Source of the DNA: Schaalia odontolytica
Lineage (GTDB): Bacteria; Actinomycetota; Actinomycetes; Actinomycetales; Actinomycetaceae
Direction of reading: 5' to 3'
Assembly (NCBI RefSeq): GCF_031191545.1
Contig: NZ_CP133472.1
Location: 2,391,832-2,455,831 of the forward strand
DNA: 64,000 nucleotides
The position numbers and the translations under genes were made by a program. The notes beneath the pieces are model-generated. The model did not search any database. It was not told where the DNA came from and saw nothing but the letters and a program-made list of their open reading frames with translations. How positions within the stretch are numbered: position 1 is the stretch's first letter; each line of letters begins with the position of its first letter. Positions 16,935 through 27,000 of this stretch are shown here, one piece after another.

Positions 16935-17429
16935 CTACTTCTCGTCGATTCCCAGGCCGCGGGCAACATTCGGTGGAAAGAAGTTCGGCCCCTTGAGTAC
17001 CTTGCCGTCGTCACGGAGCTTGACGGAGCCGTCGGGCATGAGCTTCGACAGGTTCGAGGCCTGCACCTCAGCAAGCACGGAGTCCAGGTCCATGCCCGAC
17101 TCGATTGCCATGCCATAGATGACGTAGATGAGATCGGCCAGAGCGTCGGCGGCCTCGATGACGTCGCGTTCACCGTCGTCCGACGCGACGGCCTCGGCGG
17201 TGGCCTCCTCAATGATGGCTCGAGCGCGCTTGCCGTAGACGGCTCCCATAAGCTCGGCGAACTCTTCGGCGATCAGGCTCATGCGCATCCCAACGCGATC
17301 GTAGGACAGCGTCGGATCGTCGAACGAACGAATCGGCACGGAGTACGTGCGGTGGAACTCCCGCACGAGTTCCATCGGACTGGGCGGCCCCCCGGCGGCG
17401 TTCGACGTAGTGGTGTCCTTGTCGGTCAT
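16935..17429 (-). CDS. MazG-like / phosphoribosyl-ATP pyrophosphohydrolase-like NTP pyrophosphatase
   Basis: A 164-aa all-alpha NTP pyrophosphatase. The metal-binding pattern EEFAELMGAVYG (near 56-67) followed by EAADALADLIYVIYG (near 93-107) matches the E-x-x-E ... E-x-x-D signature of the MazG/HisE fold. The middle carries ARAIIEEATAEAVASDDGERD. A C-terminal segment GKVLKGPNFFPPN is typical of the phage/HAD-linked subgroup. It would hydrolyse NTPs or dNTPs to NMP and pyrophosphate. It overlaps the DsbA-like gene by 4 bp. The substrate is unknown. Confidence 0.82.
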   Translation of the reverse strand: MTDKDTTTSNAAGGPPSPMELVREFHRTYSVPIRSFDDPTLSYDRVGMRMSLIAEEFAELMGAVYGKRARAIIEEATAEAVASDDGERDVIEAADALADLIYVIYGMAIESGMDLDSVLAEVQASNLSKLMPDGSVKLRDDGKVLKGPNFFPPNVARGLGIDEK

Positions 17430-18109
17430 GCGCGATCCTTTCGAGACTGCTCCCAGGCGGTTGCCAGAATGTTGGTGAATGCGGTTGTCGTTTGGTGTCC
17501 GTCGACGAGGAACTGAGCATCGAAGACGTAGGTCGGCACGGCGGCAACGCCCATGTGCATCGCCACCTGGAAATCAGAATAGACGTGGGAGGCCCATTCT
17601 TCGTCGCCGACGGCGTGCGCGGCGAGTTCGGGTTCCATTCCAATGTCCTGCGCGCACCCGATGAGAACGTCCGGGTGTGAGATGTCCAGACCCATCTCGA
17701 AGTGAGCGCGCATGATGGCCTCGGCTACCTTGAGCTGCAGCGAGGATGGGCCGGTGACGGTATCTGCGTCGATGTCGGCTTCATGCGCGGCGGCAATTAC
17801 ACGGTGCGCGCGCGATGTCGGTGCGATAACGAGGCTGTCGAAGTCGAAACGGATACCTTCTCGTGCGCCGAGTGCCTGCATTCGCTCATCGGCCTCGCGC
17901 ACCTCCTCGAGCGTTGCGGCACCGGACTCGACCAGGGCGACGATGCGAGGCTTGTCGATAGACGCTTCCATATCCGGTTCGAGAAGAAACGCGTGCAGGT
18001 AAACCTCAACCTCGTCACGGTGCTCGAATTGCTCGAGAGCGGCACGCAGGTGTCGCAGACCCAGGTAGCTCCAGGGGTCGCAGGTGTCGAGCCACATATC
18101 AATACGCAC
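17426..18109 (-). CDS. DsbA/FrnE-family thioredoxin-fold protein lacking CxxC
   Basis: A 227-aa FrnE-like protein with the thioredoxin fold interrupted by a helical domain. Motifs are the N-terminal strand IDMWLDTCDPWSYLGLRHL, middle ANTS-like SRAHRVIAAAHEADIDADT, and C-terminal MGVAAVPTYVFDAQFLVDGHQ with the cis-Pro (VPT). The usual active site CPWC aligns with DPWS, so the redox pair is lost; a single Cys remains just before it. It may act as an isomerase or a thiol-binding protein rather than an oxidase. There is no signal peptide. It is coupled to the MazG-like gene. Confidence 0.85.
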   Translation of the reverse strand: MRIDMWLDTCDPWSYLGLRHLRAALEQFEHRDEVEVYLHAFLLEPDMEASIDKPRIVALVESGAATLEEVREADERMQALGAREGIRFDFDSLVIAPTSRAHRVIAAAHEADIDADTVTGPSSLQLKVAEAIMRAHFEMGLDISHPDVLIGCAQDIGMEPELAAHAVGDEEWASHVYSDFQVAMHMGVAAVPTYVFDAQFLVDGHQTTTAFTNILATAWEQSRKDRA

Positions 18110-18131
18110 GGCGCCTCCTCGTCGGTGATAT

Positions 18132-18161
18132 GAAAAACCCCGGAGCCTTTCGGCCCCGGGG
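18132..18161 (-). terminator. rho-independent terminator after tRNA-Leu
   Basis: Read on the minus strand, CCCCGG...CCGGGG forms a stem with inner GC pairs and is followed directly by a run of five T. It lies 7 bp beyond the 3' end of the tRNA, so it ends the tRNA transcript. Confidence 0.85.
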
Positions 18162-18168
18162 CATCTCG

Positions 18169-18255
18169 TGCGCGGAGGGGGACTTGAACCCCCACCCTCG
18201 TAAAATGAGGACTAGCACCTCAAGCTAGCGCGTCTGCCTATTCCGCCACCCGCGC
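18169..18255 (-). tRNA. tRNA-Leu (GAG)
   Basis: An 87-nt cloverleaf with a long variable arm, as in class II tRNAs. The acceptor stem GCGCGGG pairs with UCCGCGC, with one G-U pair and discriminator A. The anticodon stem CUAGC/GCUAG encloses the loop UUGAGGU, with anticodon GAG at 18219-18221. The T arm is GGGGG-UUCAAGU-CCCCC. The CCA end is not encoded. It reads CUC and CUU codons. Confidence 0.97.
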
Positions 18256-18333
18256 AGGTGAGCGATGCGAACCGTTGCGATCCGCAAGCGAGTAGAAGCT
18301 TAACACGATGCGGGCAATGCGCGCCAATCGAAA

Positions 18334-18822
18334 CTAGGAGTCTTTTCCGCCACCGCGCAGACGCGAGTCGAGAGTCGCAAAAACCTTTGCAATTGCGTCG
18401 ATATCGTCATCCGTCATGCCATCCAGGAGATACTCACTGACGGTCTGCTGATGCAGCTCTGTGGCAGCAAGCACAGTTTCGATCCCCTGAGTCGTCAAAC
18501 ACGCGTCATAGCCGCGTCGGTCTGTCTCCGACGGGACGCGTTCCACCCACCCATCGCGCGACAGATTTGACACGAGGTAGGTCACGCGCGAGGGCGAATA
18601 GACGACACGTTCGGCCAGCTCCCCCATGCGCAGGCGATGAGCGGGGGCTTCCCACAGCGCCAGGAGAATATTGTAGTCGGGCATGGAGACGCCGTAGGTG
18701 CGCTTGAGGCGCGTCTCGAGAATGCCCTGCAGGCGCCCGGACGCTTCGAAGAAGACTCGCCACGCGGCAGCGCGCGCGCTATTGGCCTGGACAATTGGCG
18801 TCAGACGCGGTCGTGTTTCCAT
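18334..18822 (-). CDS. MarR-family transcriptional regulator
   Basis: A 162-aa winged-helix dimer protein. I chose METRPRL (ATG at 18822), preceded by GGGGGAG; the longer frame upstream overlaps the divergent gene's promoter region. The MarR core is visible as YNILLALWEAPAHRLRMGELAERVVYSPSRVTYLVSNLSRDGWVERVPSETDRRGYDACLT, split by eye into helices 2-4 and the wing with the conserved D-R-R-G. It is divergent from a HAD phosphatase gene with 88 bp between starts, so it may control itself and that neighbour. The ligand is unknown. Confidence 0.9.
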   Translation of the reverse strand: METRPRLTPIVQANSARAAAWRVFFEASGRLQGILETRLKRTYGVSMPDYNILLALWEAPAHRLRMGELAERVVYSPSRVTYLVSNLSRDGWVERVPSETDRRGYDACLTTQGIETVLAATELHQQTVSEYLLDGMTDDDIDAIAKVFATLDSRLRGGGKDS

Positions 18823-18910
18823 GTCTCCCCCTTCGTGGTCGTGTCGGATGCCTCTCCCGGGATAATAGGGCATAGTGACTAAGAAAGCACCAACAACGCG
18901 GGGGAGCCAC

Positions 18911-19591
18911 GTGTCTTTATCTATTTCTGTTGTCCTTTTTGACGTCGACGGAACGATCGTCGATTCCGCTCCAGCCGTGATGGACGCATTTCGTTGCGCA
19001 CTGTCAGACTTCAATCTTCCGATCCCCGACGACCAGCGCCTTCGCACCTATGTCGGCCCTCCGCTCTGGTATTCCTTCGGCGACCTGGGATATGAGGGTG
19101 AGCTGCTCTCCAGCCTCGTCACCGGTTACCGGTCCCGATATCAAGCCCACTTTCTTGATCCCAAGCCCTTCCCCGGCGTCATCGATCTCCTTCACGACCT
19201 TGACCGTGCCGGCATTGCGCTGGCAACCGCAACGTCGAAGCAGGCTCCGATGGCGCTGGCACAGATGGAGCATCTGGGCCTCTCCAGTATTTTCGACGTC
19301 ATCGCCGGAGCAACCCCCGACCCGGCATCCAGCAAGGCGACGGTCATCCGCGAAGCGCTCGCGCGCCTGGAGGAGCTCGGGGCCGACATATCCCACCCCG
19401 TTATCGTTGGTGACTCCGTCTGGGACGTGCGCGGAGCCAAGGAAGCCGGTATTCCTGTCATCGGAGTGGGCTGGGGATATGCGACCGAGGATGGCCTGGA
19501 CGATGCTGATGCCGTGTGCGCGACGGTCGAGGAACTACGCGCGTTCATTCTCGACGGGGTGGCCCACCACGCGTCCCAGAGCGGGAGCTAG
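18911..19591 (+). CDS. HAD-superfamily phosphatase (Gph/5'-nucleotidase-like)
   Basis: A 226-aa haloacid dehalogenase hydrolase. I chose GTG at 18911 because a GGGGGAG ribosome-binding site lies just upstream. Motif I is FDVDGTIVDS, motif II ATATSK, motif III K near SSKATVI, and motif IV VIVGDSVWDVRGA. The helical cap between motifs I and II has the phosphoglycolate-phosphatase type. Likely substrates are small phosphorylated metabolites; the exact one is not predictable. The end overlaps the convergent dnaE2 gene by 4 bp. Confidence 0.87.
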   Translation: MSLSISVVLFDVDGTIVDSAPAVMDAFRCALSDFNLPIPDDQRLRTYVGPPLWYSFGDLGYEGELLSSLVTGYRSRYQAHFLDPKPFPGVIDLLHDLDRAGIALATATSKQAPMALAQMEHLGLSSIFDVIAGATPDPASSKATVIREALARLEELGADISHPVIVGDSVWDVRGAKEAGIPVIGVGWGYATEDGLDDADAVCATVEELRAFILDGVAHHASQSGS

Positions 19592-22500
19592 CGGAAGTCT
19601 CGGGACTTTACCTCAACGGGCAGCCCGACGGCCTCAATCCTAAAGGCTTGCACGTTAATCGCACCGTCGCCCCACTCGAGCGTTCCACGCACGAGCAGGG
19701 CGCTCGACTCGAGACAGACGCGCCGGAATTTCTTCCACGCCCCCACCGAGACGGAGACGTTGACGAAACCCGTCTCGTCTTCGAGGCTTAGAAAGGTGAT
19801 TCCTCCACCCGTGTGAGGGCGCTGTCGGTGTGTCACGATACCGGCGATATCGACGATGCATCCGGCCAGGTGCTGTCCCAGATCGCCGGACCGCAGGACA
19901 GACTCAGGTAAAGCGTCGCGCACGTAGGCAAAAGGATGCTCCCCCGGGGTCAGTCCGGTCGATGCAACATCCGAACCCATGAGCTCCGCAATCGACAGCG
20001 ACGGCAGCTCGGGCACAGTGGCTCCGACCTCTGTCCCTGGAAGAAACGGCTGCCACTGCCCTGCCCTGGCACTGGGCTGAGCGAGTGCAGCGGCCGCCCA
20101 CGCCCCCTCGCGCCGCCCCACGCCGAGGCACTCGAGGGCACCAGCCATCGCGAGCTTTTCCATGGCAGAGGCACTCACGTGGGCTCGCCGAGCAAGGTCC
20201 GCCTGACTCGTGAACGCTCCCCCACGCCTCGCCTCGACGATGCGCGCAGCGGTGGCACCCAGGCCTCGCACCTGAGCCAGGCCAATACGCACCACAAGTC
20301 CGCTATCAACATCGAGGGGCACAACGCCGCGAGATGGAAGCGGGTCGGCGCGCCCTTCGCGATAGTCTTCCCCCGCTTCCCCACCCCCCACTCGTTGCAC
20401 GCTCGCATCGATGAGTGAATCGTTCACCGAAGGACCCACCACGCGCACCCCGTGCCTGCGCGCGTCCTGCACAAGGGTCGCCGGAGAGTAGAAACCCATT
20501 GGCTGCGATGCCAGAATCGCGGCGTAAAAGTGCTCGGGGGCATGCACCTTGAGCCACGACGACGCGTACACAATGTGCGCGAAGGAAAAGGAATGGGATT
20601 CCGGGAATCCAAAGTCCGCGAAGCCCTTGAGCTGCTCGAAGATCCGCTCGCGGATGGGAGCGTCGATTCCTCGCTCGCGCATCCCCTCCATCAGGTCTTT
20701 CTTGAGGGCTTCCATGCGCTCTGGGCTACGTTTTGCGCCCATCGCGCGACGCAGTTGATCGGCGCGAGCGCCCGACAAACCTGCCACGTCCGTCGCGATG
20801 CGCATGAGCTGCTCTTGAAAGAGCGGCACGCCGAGCGTCTGGCGCAGCGCAGGTTCGAGGAGCGGGTGCAGGTAGGTGACTTCCTCGCGTCCCGATCGGC
20901 GACGTAAATACGGATTGACGGAGCGCCCCTGGATCGGACCGGGGCGAATCAGAGCCACCTCCACGACGATGTCGTAGAAGCAGCGCGGCTTGAGCCTTGG
21001 GAGAGTATTCATCTGTGCGCGAGACTCCACCTGAAAGACCCCGACTGTGTCGGCTGCGCACAACAGGTCGTAGACACGCGGATCATCCTCCGGCAGGGTG
21101 TGCAAGCCCAGGGGGCGATCCCCGCGCCCGTGGACGACTCGTGTTGCCCAGCCACGCAGGTGTTTCTTCGTCTGCAGGCACACCCTCGGATCATCCGCCT
21201 GAAGTTCGTCGAAAGCGACGCGAAGCGCGGTTAGGATTCCGAGGGAGAGCAAGTCAAACTTCACAAGGCCCGCATCCGCGCAGTCCTCCTTATCCCACTG
21301 CAGGACAGTGCGCCCGGGCATCGCGGCCCACCCAACTGGGCAGATGCGCGAGACCGGTTGATCGGTGAGCACCATGCCTCCCGAGTGGATCCCCATGTGC
21401 CTGGGCAAGCGGGCGAGCGCTCGGGCCGCGTCGTCAACGAGGGAGGGTGCCTGCCCCCTGCCCTGGGACCAGGCAGTGGCAGTGCCGGCCGGGTATCCGA
21501 GGGCGCGCGCCACGTCACGGATCGCAGAGCGCGGGCGGTACGTGATGACGTTTGCGACCTGCGCCGCACGCTCCCTCCCAAAAGTCTCATAGACGTACTG
21601 GATGACTTCTTCGCGTCGGCACACTTCAATGTCGACGTCGATGTCAGGTGGCCCCGAGCGCGCGTCCGAGAGAAAACGCTCGAATAGGAGATTATGACGC
21701 ACCGCGTCCACTGCCGTAATCCCCAGGCAGTAGCACACCGCCGAGTTAGCAGCGCTGCCCCGCCCCTGGCACAGGATGCCGTTGCGGCCGCAAAAGTCGA
21801 CGATTTCTTTGACGATGAGGAAGTAGCCCGCAAAGCCAAGGCGCTCGATAATCCCCAGTTCGCGGTCAATCGTCTCCCACGCACGGGGGTGTTGCGCGCG
21901 CGATCCATAGCGCTCGCGGGCACCCTCGAATGCGCAATGCGCGAGCCAGCTATCCGGGGTGTGCCTCTCGGGCACCCGGGTGCGAGGCAGGCGCGGGGCA
22001 ATAAGGCGTAGATCAAAGGCACACGAGGCCGCGACCTCGCAGGAATTGTCGAGGGCCTGGGGGTGAGCCCCGTGCAGTCTCGTCATCTCGGCGGGTGAGC
22101 GCAGGAATGAACGATGAGCACCGAGGTGCGCTTCTGCCTCGTCTAACGACAGGCCGAGGCGGGTGGCCGTCAAAATGTCTCCGAGAGCTTGCTTCGAGGG
22201 CGAGGACATGCGCGCTCCGGTGGTTGCCACTAGCCGGGTTCCACTAGCGCGCGCGAGATCCGCAAGAGAATCTGCGACCTCAGCATCGTCTCCGCGCACG
22301 GCCTGCCATTCGACGAGGACGCGCTCGCGCCCGAATGCGTCCACGAGTGCGTCGAGGACTCGGCTCGCTGACTCAGTTCCTCCTGCTCGTAACGCGCGCA
22401 TCAGCGGGCCACGCCACCCGCCGGTCAGGACGACAAGATCCCCTCCGGCCTCGCTCAGATCGACGAGGCTGTGGCGAGGTTTGCGCTCTCCCGGCACGGA

Positions 22501-22875
22501 CAGCGCTCGTTCGCTCATGGATCCCACCAGGTTCGCATAACCGATGGGGCTGGCAGCCAAGACGGGCAGGCGCATCCCCGGATACTCCGATCCGTTCTCG
22601 AGTCCCCATCCAGCAGCAGAGGAGCCCGGGATTACTCCCCCGAGAGCATCTGGCGTGAGCGTTAGCTCAGCCCCGTAGACGATCGGCAGCCCAACCTCGC
22701 GAGCTGCCATGGTCGTCTGGACCGTCGAATACATGCCATCGACGTCGAGAATCGCGAGGGCATCAAGGCCCAGGCGTGCAGCCTCCTCCACCATCCGTGC
22801 GGGCTCATCGGTCCCGTCCAGGAAGGTGAAAGCGCTGTGCGCATGCAGTTCTGCGTAGCGTCGTTCCGTGCTCAC
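19588..22875 (-). CDS. dnaE2: error-prone DNA polymerase III alpha subunit DnaE2
   Basis: Translesion replicase of the actinobacterial SOS mutasome. The 1095-aa length suits DnaE2. Parts in order: PHP domain (YAELHAHSAFTFLDG at 8-22), catalytic palm with GPPDIDVDIE and GLVKFDLLSLG carrying the three metal aspartates, fingers, helix-hairpin-helix near 900 and C-terminal OB fold (DIAGIVTHRQRPHTGGGITF). I chose GTG at 22875: the PHP motif starts right after it, and a TATAAT box lies six bases upstream, implying a leaderless mRNA. A LexA box overlaps the promoter. The partners imuA-like and imuB lie about 4.4 kb to the right. Confidence 0.94.
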   Translation of the reverse strand: MSTERRYAELHAHSAFTFLDGTDEPARMVEEAARLGLDALAILDVDGMYSTVQTTMAAREVGLPIVYGAELTLTPDALGGVIPGSSAAGWGLENGSEYPGMRLPVLAASPIGYANLVGSMSERALSVPGERKPRHSLVDLSEAGGDLVVLTGGWRGPLMRALRAGGTESASRVLDALVDAFGRERVLVEWQAVRGDDAEVADSLADLARASGTRLVATTGARMSSPSKQALGDILTATRLGLSLDEAEAHLGAHRSFLRSPAEMTRLHGAHPQALDNSCEVAASCAFDLRLIAPRLPRTRVPERHTPDSWLAHCAFEGARERYGSRAQHPRAWETIDRELGIIERLGFAGYFLIVKEIVDFCGRNGILCQGRGSAANSAVCYCLGITAVDAVRHNLLFERFLSDARSGPPDIDVDIEVCRREEVIQYVYETFGRERAAQVANVITYRPRSAIRDVARALGYPAGTATAWSQGRGQAPSLVDDAARALARLPRHMGIHSGGMVLTDQPVSRICPVGWAAMPGRTVLQWDKEDCADAGLVKFDLLSLGILTALRVAFDELQADDPRVCLQTKKHLRGWATRVVHGRGDRPLGLHTLPEDDPRVYDLLCAADTVGVFQVESRAQMNTLPRLKPRCFYDIVVEVALIRPGPIQGRSVNPYLRRRSGREEVTYLHPLLEPALRQTLGVPLFQEQLMRIATDVAGLSGARADQLRRAMGAKRSPERMEALKKDLMEGMRERGIDAPIRERIFEQLKGFADFGFPESHSFSFAHIVYASSWLKVHAPEHFYAAILASQPMGFYSPATLVQDARRHGVRVVGPSVNDSLIDASVQRVGGGEAGEDYREGRADPLPSRGVVPLDVDSGLVVRIGLAQVRGLGATAARIVEARRGGAFTSQADLARRAHVSASAMEKLAMAGALECLGVGRREGAWAAAALAQPSARAGQWQPFLPGTEVGATVPELPSLSIAELMGSDVASTGLTPGEHPFAYVRDALPESVLRSGDLGQHLAGCIVDIAGIVTHRQRPHTGGGITFLSLEDETGFVNVSVSVGAWKKFRRVCLESSALLVRGTLEWGDGAINVQAFRIEAVGLPVEVKSRDFR

Positions 22876-22881
22876 CAACCC

Positions 22882-22903
22882 ATTATATAGAACATGTGTT
22901 CGA
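22882..22903 (-). promoter_or_regulatory. dnaE2 promoter with LexA (SOS) box
   Basis: On the minus strand, TCGAACACATGTTCTA (22888-22903) closely matches the actinobacterial SOS box TCGAAC-N4-GTTCGA. A perfect TATAAT -10 box follows at 22882-22887. LexA bound here would cover the -10 region. The transcript would begin at or next to the GTG start codon. Confidence 0.88.
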
Positions 22904-22993
22904 TCAGCGGCGCGCTGCCCCGACCGACCCTCGCGGGGGCATCCGTCGCCAGGATGCACCCCTCACGCCACACGCACGCCGTATCCTGGACGC

Positions 22994-24058
22994 ATGACCT
23001 CCATGCTCGCGGCGTCTCTTCACTCCCCCGGTGCCCTCACACTCGAAGAACGCCCAATCCCAAAGCTCGGCCCGCGCGACGTTCTCCTCTCCGTCGAGGC
23101 GACGACCCTGTGCGGCACGGACCTGCGTATCGCGACGGGACAGAAGACGAACGGCGTGCGCCGCGGAGTCGTCCTCGGCCACGAAATCGCAGCCCGCGTC
23201 TGGCGCCTGGGAGACGGGCTTACCGCGAACATTGACGTCCCCGCGCCGGGAACGCAAGTCGGCCTCGCGCCGGAGATCGCCTGCGGGCACTGTGAGCCAT
23301 GCGCCAGTGGCCGCTCCAATGTGTGCGCGAACATGCGCCTGTTTGGAACGGGAGTTGACGGCGGGCTTGCGGACCTTATTCTCGTGCCGGAAGCGGCCCT
23401 CGCATGCATCACTCCCGTCGCTGCCGAGATCGCCCCACCCCTCCTCGCACTGGCAGAGCCACTCTCGTGCTGCATGCGCGCCACGACCCGTCTGCCCATC
23501 GACTCGCATGCGCGCATTCTTATCCTGGGAACCGGACCCATCGGCCTGATCCACTGCGCTCTCGCAGCTGACGCGGGAGCCCACGTCATGGCGTGCGGTC
23601 GGGCGGCGCGCCTTGAGCCGGCGCGCACAATGGGCGCGCAGGTAACGACTGACGCTCAGGGCGACACGCTCGTCGACGAGGTCCTGGAGTGGAGCAACGG
23701 AATGGGAGCAGACGTCGTCATCATCGCTGTCGGCGACCCCGGCCTCGTCCCAATCGCGGCCCAGTGCGCGCGCATCGGCGGCCACATCTCCTTCTTCGCT
23801 GGCTTCCCCGCCGGCGCGGTGGCCTCGATCGACCCCAACCTCGTTCACTACCGCGAGCTGACCATCAGCGGCAGCGCCAACGCAACACTTGACGACTACG
23901 CCGGCGCCGTCGAAGCACTCTCAAGCGGACGCGTTGACCTCTCGGCGCTCATCACGCACGAGTACGCCCTCACCCAGGTCAGTAGCGCTCTTGATGCCGT
24001 GCGAACGCGCGCAGGCCTCAAGATCGCCGTACGCCCCAAGGGTGCAACAGCCAACTAG
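22994..24058 (+). CDS. zinc-dependent alcohol dehydrogenase-family protein
   Basis: A 354-aa medium-chain dehydrogenase. The start MTSMLAAS at 22994 is chosen; the upstream frame runs through the dnaE2 promoter. Catalytic zinc ligands are in TLCGTDLRI (Cys, near 37) and GHEIAARV (His-Glu, near 61). The structural zinc is bound by CGHCEPCASGRSNVC (four Cys, near 94-108). The Rossmann motif is LGTGPIGLIHCALAADAGA (near 178). This arrangement fits the threonine/sorbitol dehydrogenase branch; the substrate is not clear. It lies between dnaE2 and a convergent helicase gene, whose stop it overlaps by 4 bp. Confidence 0.9.
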   Translation: MTSMLAASLHSPGALTLEERPIPKLGPRDVLLSVEATTLCGTDLRIATGQKTNGVRRGVVLGHEIAARVWRLGDGLTANIDVPAPGTQVGLAPEIACGHCEPCASGRSNVCANMRLFGTGVDGGLADLILVPEAALACITPVAAEIAPPLLALAEPLSCCMRATTRLPIDSHARILILGTGPIGLIHCALAADAGAHVMACGRAARLEPARTMGAQVTTDAQGDTLVDEVLEWSNGMGADVVIIAVGDPGLVPIAAQCARIGGHISFFAGFPAGAVASIDPNLVHYRELTISGSANATLDDYAGAVEALSSGRVDLSALITHEYALTQVSSALDAVRTRAGLKIAVRPKGATAN

Positions 24059-27000
24059 TCGAGGAGGCCACGCAGGTCAGCCTCACTGAGCCGAGCGCCC
24101 GTTCCGGTACCGTTCATGACCGACGAGATAAGCTGACGCTTCCGGTCCTGCAACTCCACGACCTTCGCCTCGATTGTATCCGACGCGACCATGCGATAGA
24201 CGTTCACTTTCTTCGTCTGACCGATGCGGTGAGCTCGATCAATGGCCTGTTCTTCGGCAGCAGGATTCCACCACGGATCCATGACGTAGACGTAGTCGGC
24301 CTCCGTCAGCGTCAGGCCCGAGCCACCAGCTTTGAGCGAAATCAAAAACACCTGAGCCTGCCCCACCCGGAACCTCTCAATGACCTCGGCTCGGCCGCGC
24401 GTGGACCCATCCAGCTGAACGACCGAGATGCCGCGCCGCTCCAGCACGTGACGAATGCGCGCCAGGAACGACGTGAACTGGCTGAAGACCAGCGCCCGGT
24501 GACCCAGCGGCACGATCTCATCCAGGCGGTCCGCCAGGTACTCGATCTTCGCCGAGCCGACGTGCGCGAACGACTCTTCAACGAGGGCCGGGTCAAGTGC
24601 CAGCTGCCGCAGCCTCGTAATCGAGGCGAGCACGGTCATTCGATTCGTTTCCACGTCGCGCAACAGGTCGAGGATCCGCGCGCGCTCGCGGACGAGGTAC
24701 TGATCGTAGATGTGACGGTGTTCCTTGCCCAGATCGACGCGCACAACGTCGACGATCTTGTCGGGAAGATCGGGGGCGACCTCCTCTTTCGTGCGCCGCA
24801 AAACGAAGGGCGCGACGTAGGCACTGAGACGCTCCAGCATCGACGGGTCCACACCGTTTTCGATGGGCCTGCGCACCCGCTGCTGGAATACGTCCCACGG
24901 AGGAAGAAGTCCCGGGCAGGTGAGCGACAGGAGTGACCACAGGTCGCTCAGTGAGTTTTCAATCGGGGTGCCCGACACCGCCAGTTTCCACGGTGCTTCG
25001 AGATCGCGCAGTGCCCGGTAGGTGGCTGTGCGAGGATTCTTCACCGCCTGCGCCTCGTCGATGACGATGCCACCGAGGCTCACCCGGTTCCACTGCTGCG
25101 CTTCCAGGCGTGCCAGCGTGTAGGAGGTGACGACGATATCTGCGCCCATGACCTCCTGCGCGATCGTCGTACCGCGGCGGGTGGCCGTTTCAGTCACCGC
25201 ACGCACGCTCAGCGCCGGCATGAAATGACGTGCCTGTTCGATCCACACGCCAACGACGGATGTCGGCGCGACGACGAGAACCGGTGCGCGCGCGTCCTCG
25301 GACTTCTCAGCGCGCAAGGCTGCCACGGCCGACAGGATCTGAACGGTCTTTCCCAGGCCCATGTCGTCCGCCAAGATCCCGCCGATACCGCGCGCCAGAC
25401 GCGCCGTCAGCCACGCATGTCCTCGACGCTGGTACGGGCGCAGAATCGAACTCAACGAAGCGATGGGAGGTAACCCCGTGTCGGTCGAACCCCCTCGCAG
25501 AGGCGCGATACGCGAACGCCAGGCGTCGCTCAGGCTCACCCGGTCGGATGCGCTCGCGAGCATATCAACGATCCCGACCTGCATGGGTGTCAGTCGAATA
25601 CCATCGCCATCCCAAGGCACCAGGGTGCGAGCCTCTTCCAAGAGCACAGCCAACGATCGGACGCGTTCTCCATCCAGGCGCACCCACACGCCCCCAACCT
25701 CGACGTAGTCTTGCCCGTTGGCGATCGCTTCAAGCGCATCACGAACGCTGATCGTGACGTCACCGAGGCGTAGCCGCATCTTCAAGTCGAACCAGTCGCG
25801 CTGGGCAAGATCCACGTTCAGGTCGACATCAAAGCCATCATCGTTCACGTCGATCCCGCGCACATCCTGAGCAACATCCCACACGAGGCCGTCCACGACC
25901 TCACGGTCGACGAAGTGGTCCAGGAAGGCCGGAACGAGCCACGGAGAGAGCCTACCCGCGTGCGGAGGGGCGGTCCACAGGCTCGCGTCACGCGCACGCC
26001 CCCACGAGTCGACACGGCGAACAATGGCTGCCACGGCCTCGTCCTGCGCGCAGTGGGAAACGGGAGTGCGCGAGCGCGACTCTCCCTGCTGATATTCAGC
26101 CCACCATCGCACCACAACCGATTCGTTGTCGCGGCGCACCGTCGCGACGAGGCCAACCTCGGGCCGCGCATCGGCGTCAAAACTCCCATCACAGGAGGCC
26201 ATCGAGAAACGCCTGCGTAGCGCCGGGAGCCACGTGCCCCGGAACTCGGCGACGTCTGCCGCAGGAATAAGGAGTCCGTGATCCAGCGGAAAGCCCTCAA
26301 GAGCGCCAAGCCCCTCGATACGTGCGATCGTTCGTCCCCCATCCAGCAACAAAACGCTCGCGTCCCGATCGATTCGAGGCTTCGCGATGACGTCGCCACC
26401 GTTGCGTGCGACGACCCCGACCTCGAGGCCGTCGTCACCGGCGCGAACATCGATGTCTGCGTCCCACGTCGCGTGCGACAGCACCACCTGCTCGTCGGCC
26501 TCGGGCGACGCGTAGAGTTCGACACCTGCCCGAACGAGGCGCGCCAGCCACACGTAAGCATGCTCGCCTAGCGAAGTGAGTGTCACTTCCGTGCGCGAAT
26601 GCCACGAACGCGATTCGCGCGAGAAGCGGTACCCCTCGCGCATCAGCGAGACGTGCGTCGGATCGAGCCCGTCTGTCACGGACGCCCACTGGGTCGCCGT
26701 CAGATCGAGCCATGAGGCCCTCTTCGTCGTCCACCGAGATGACACGCCACGGCGAAGCGGAATAAGAGAAGGCTCCTCGCCAGGATCATGAGCGTCGATC
26801 ACGAGTGCCAGCGGCTCACCCATGCGATCGCGGTCTGCGCCCAGCATCTGGGCCAGAATGCGACTCCATTCGGGCACGCTACTGCGCTTTTCACGCGCAT
26901 CTTCGCGCCCGACGATGAGGGTCGCAACCGCGTGTGGGCAGTCCCCTCGCAGCGGGCACCCGCACGCCAGAGACGGCCGCAGCGCTCCATCAGTGATACG

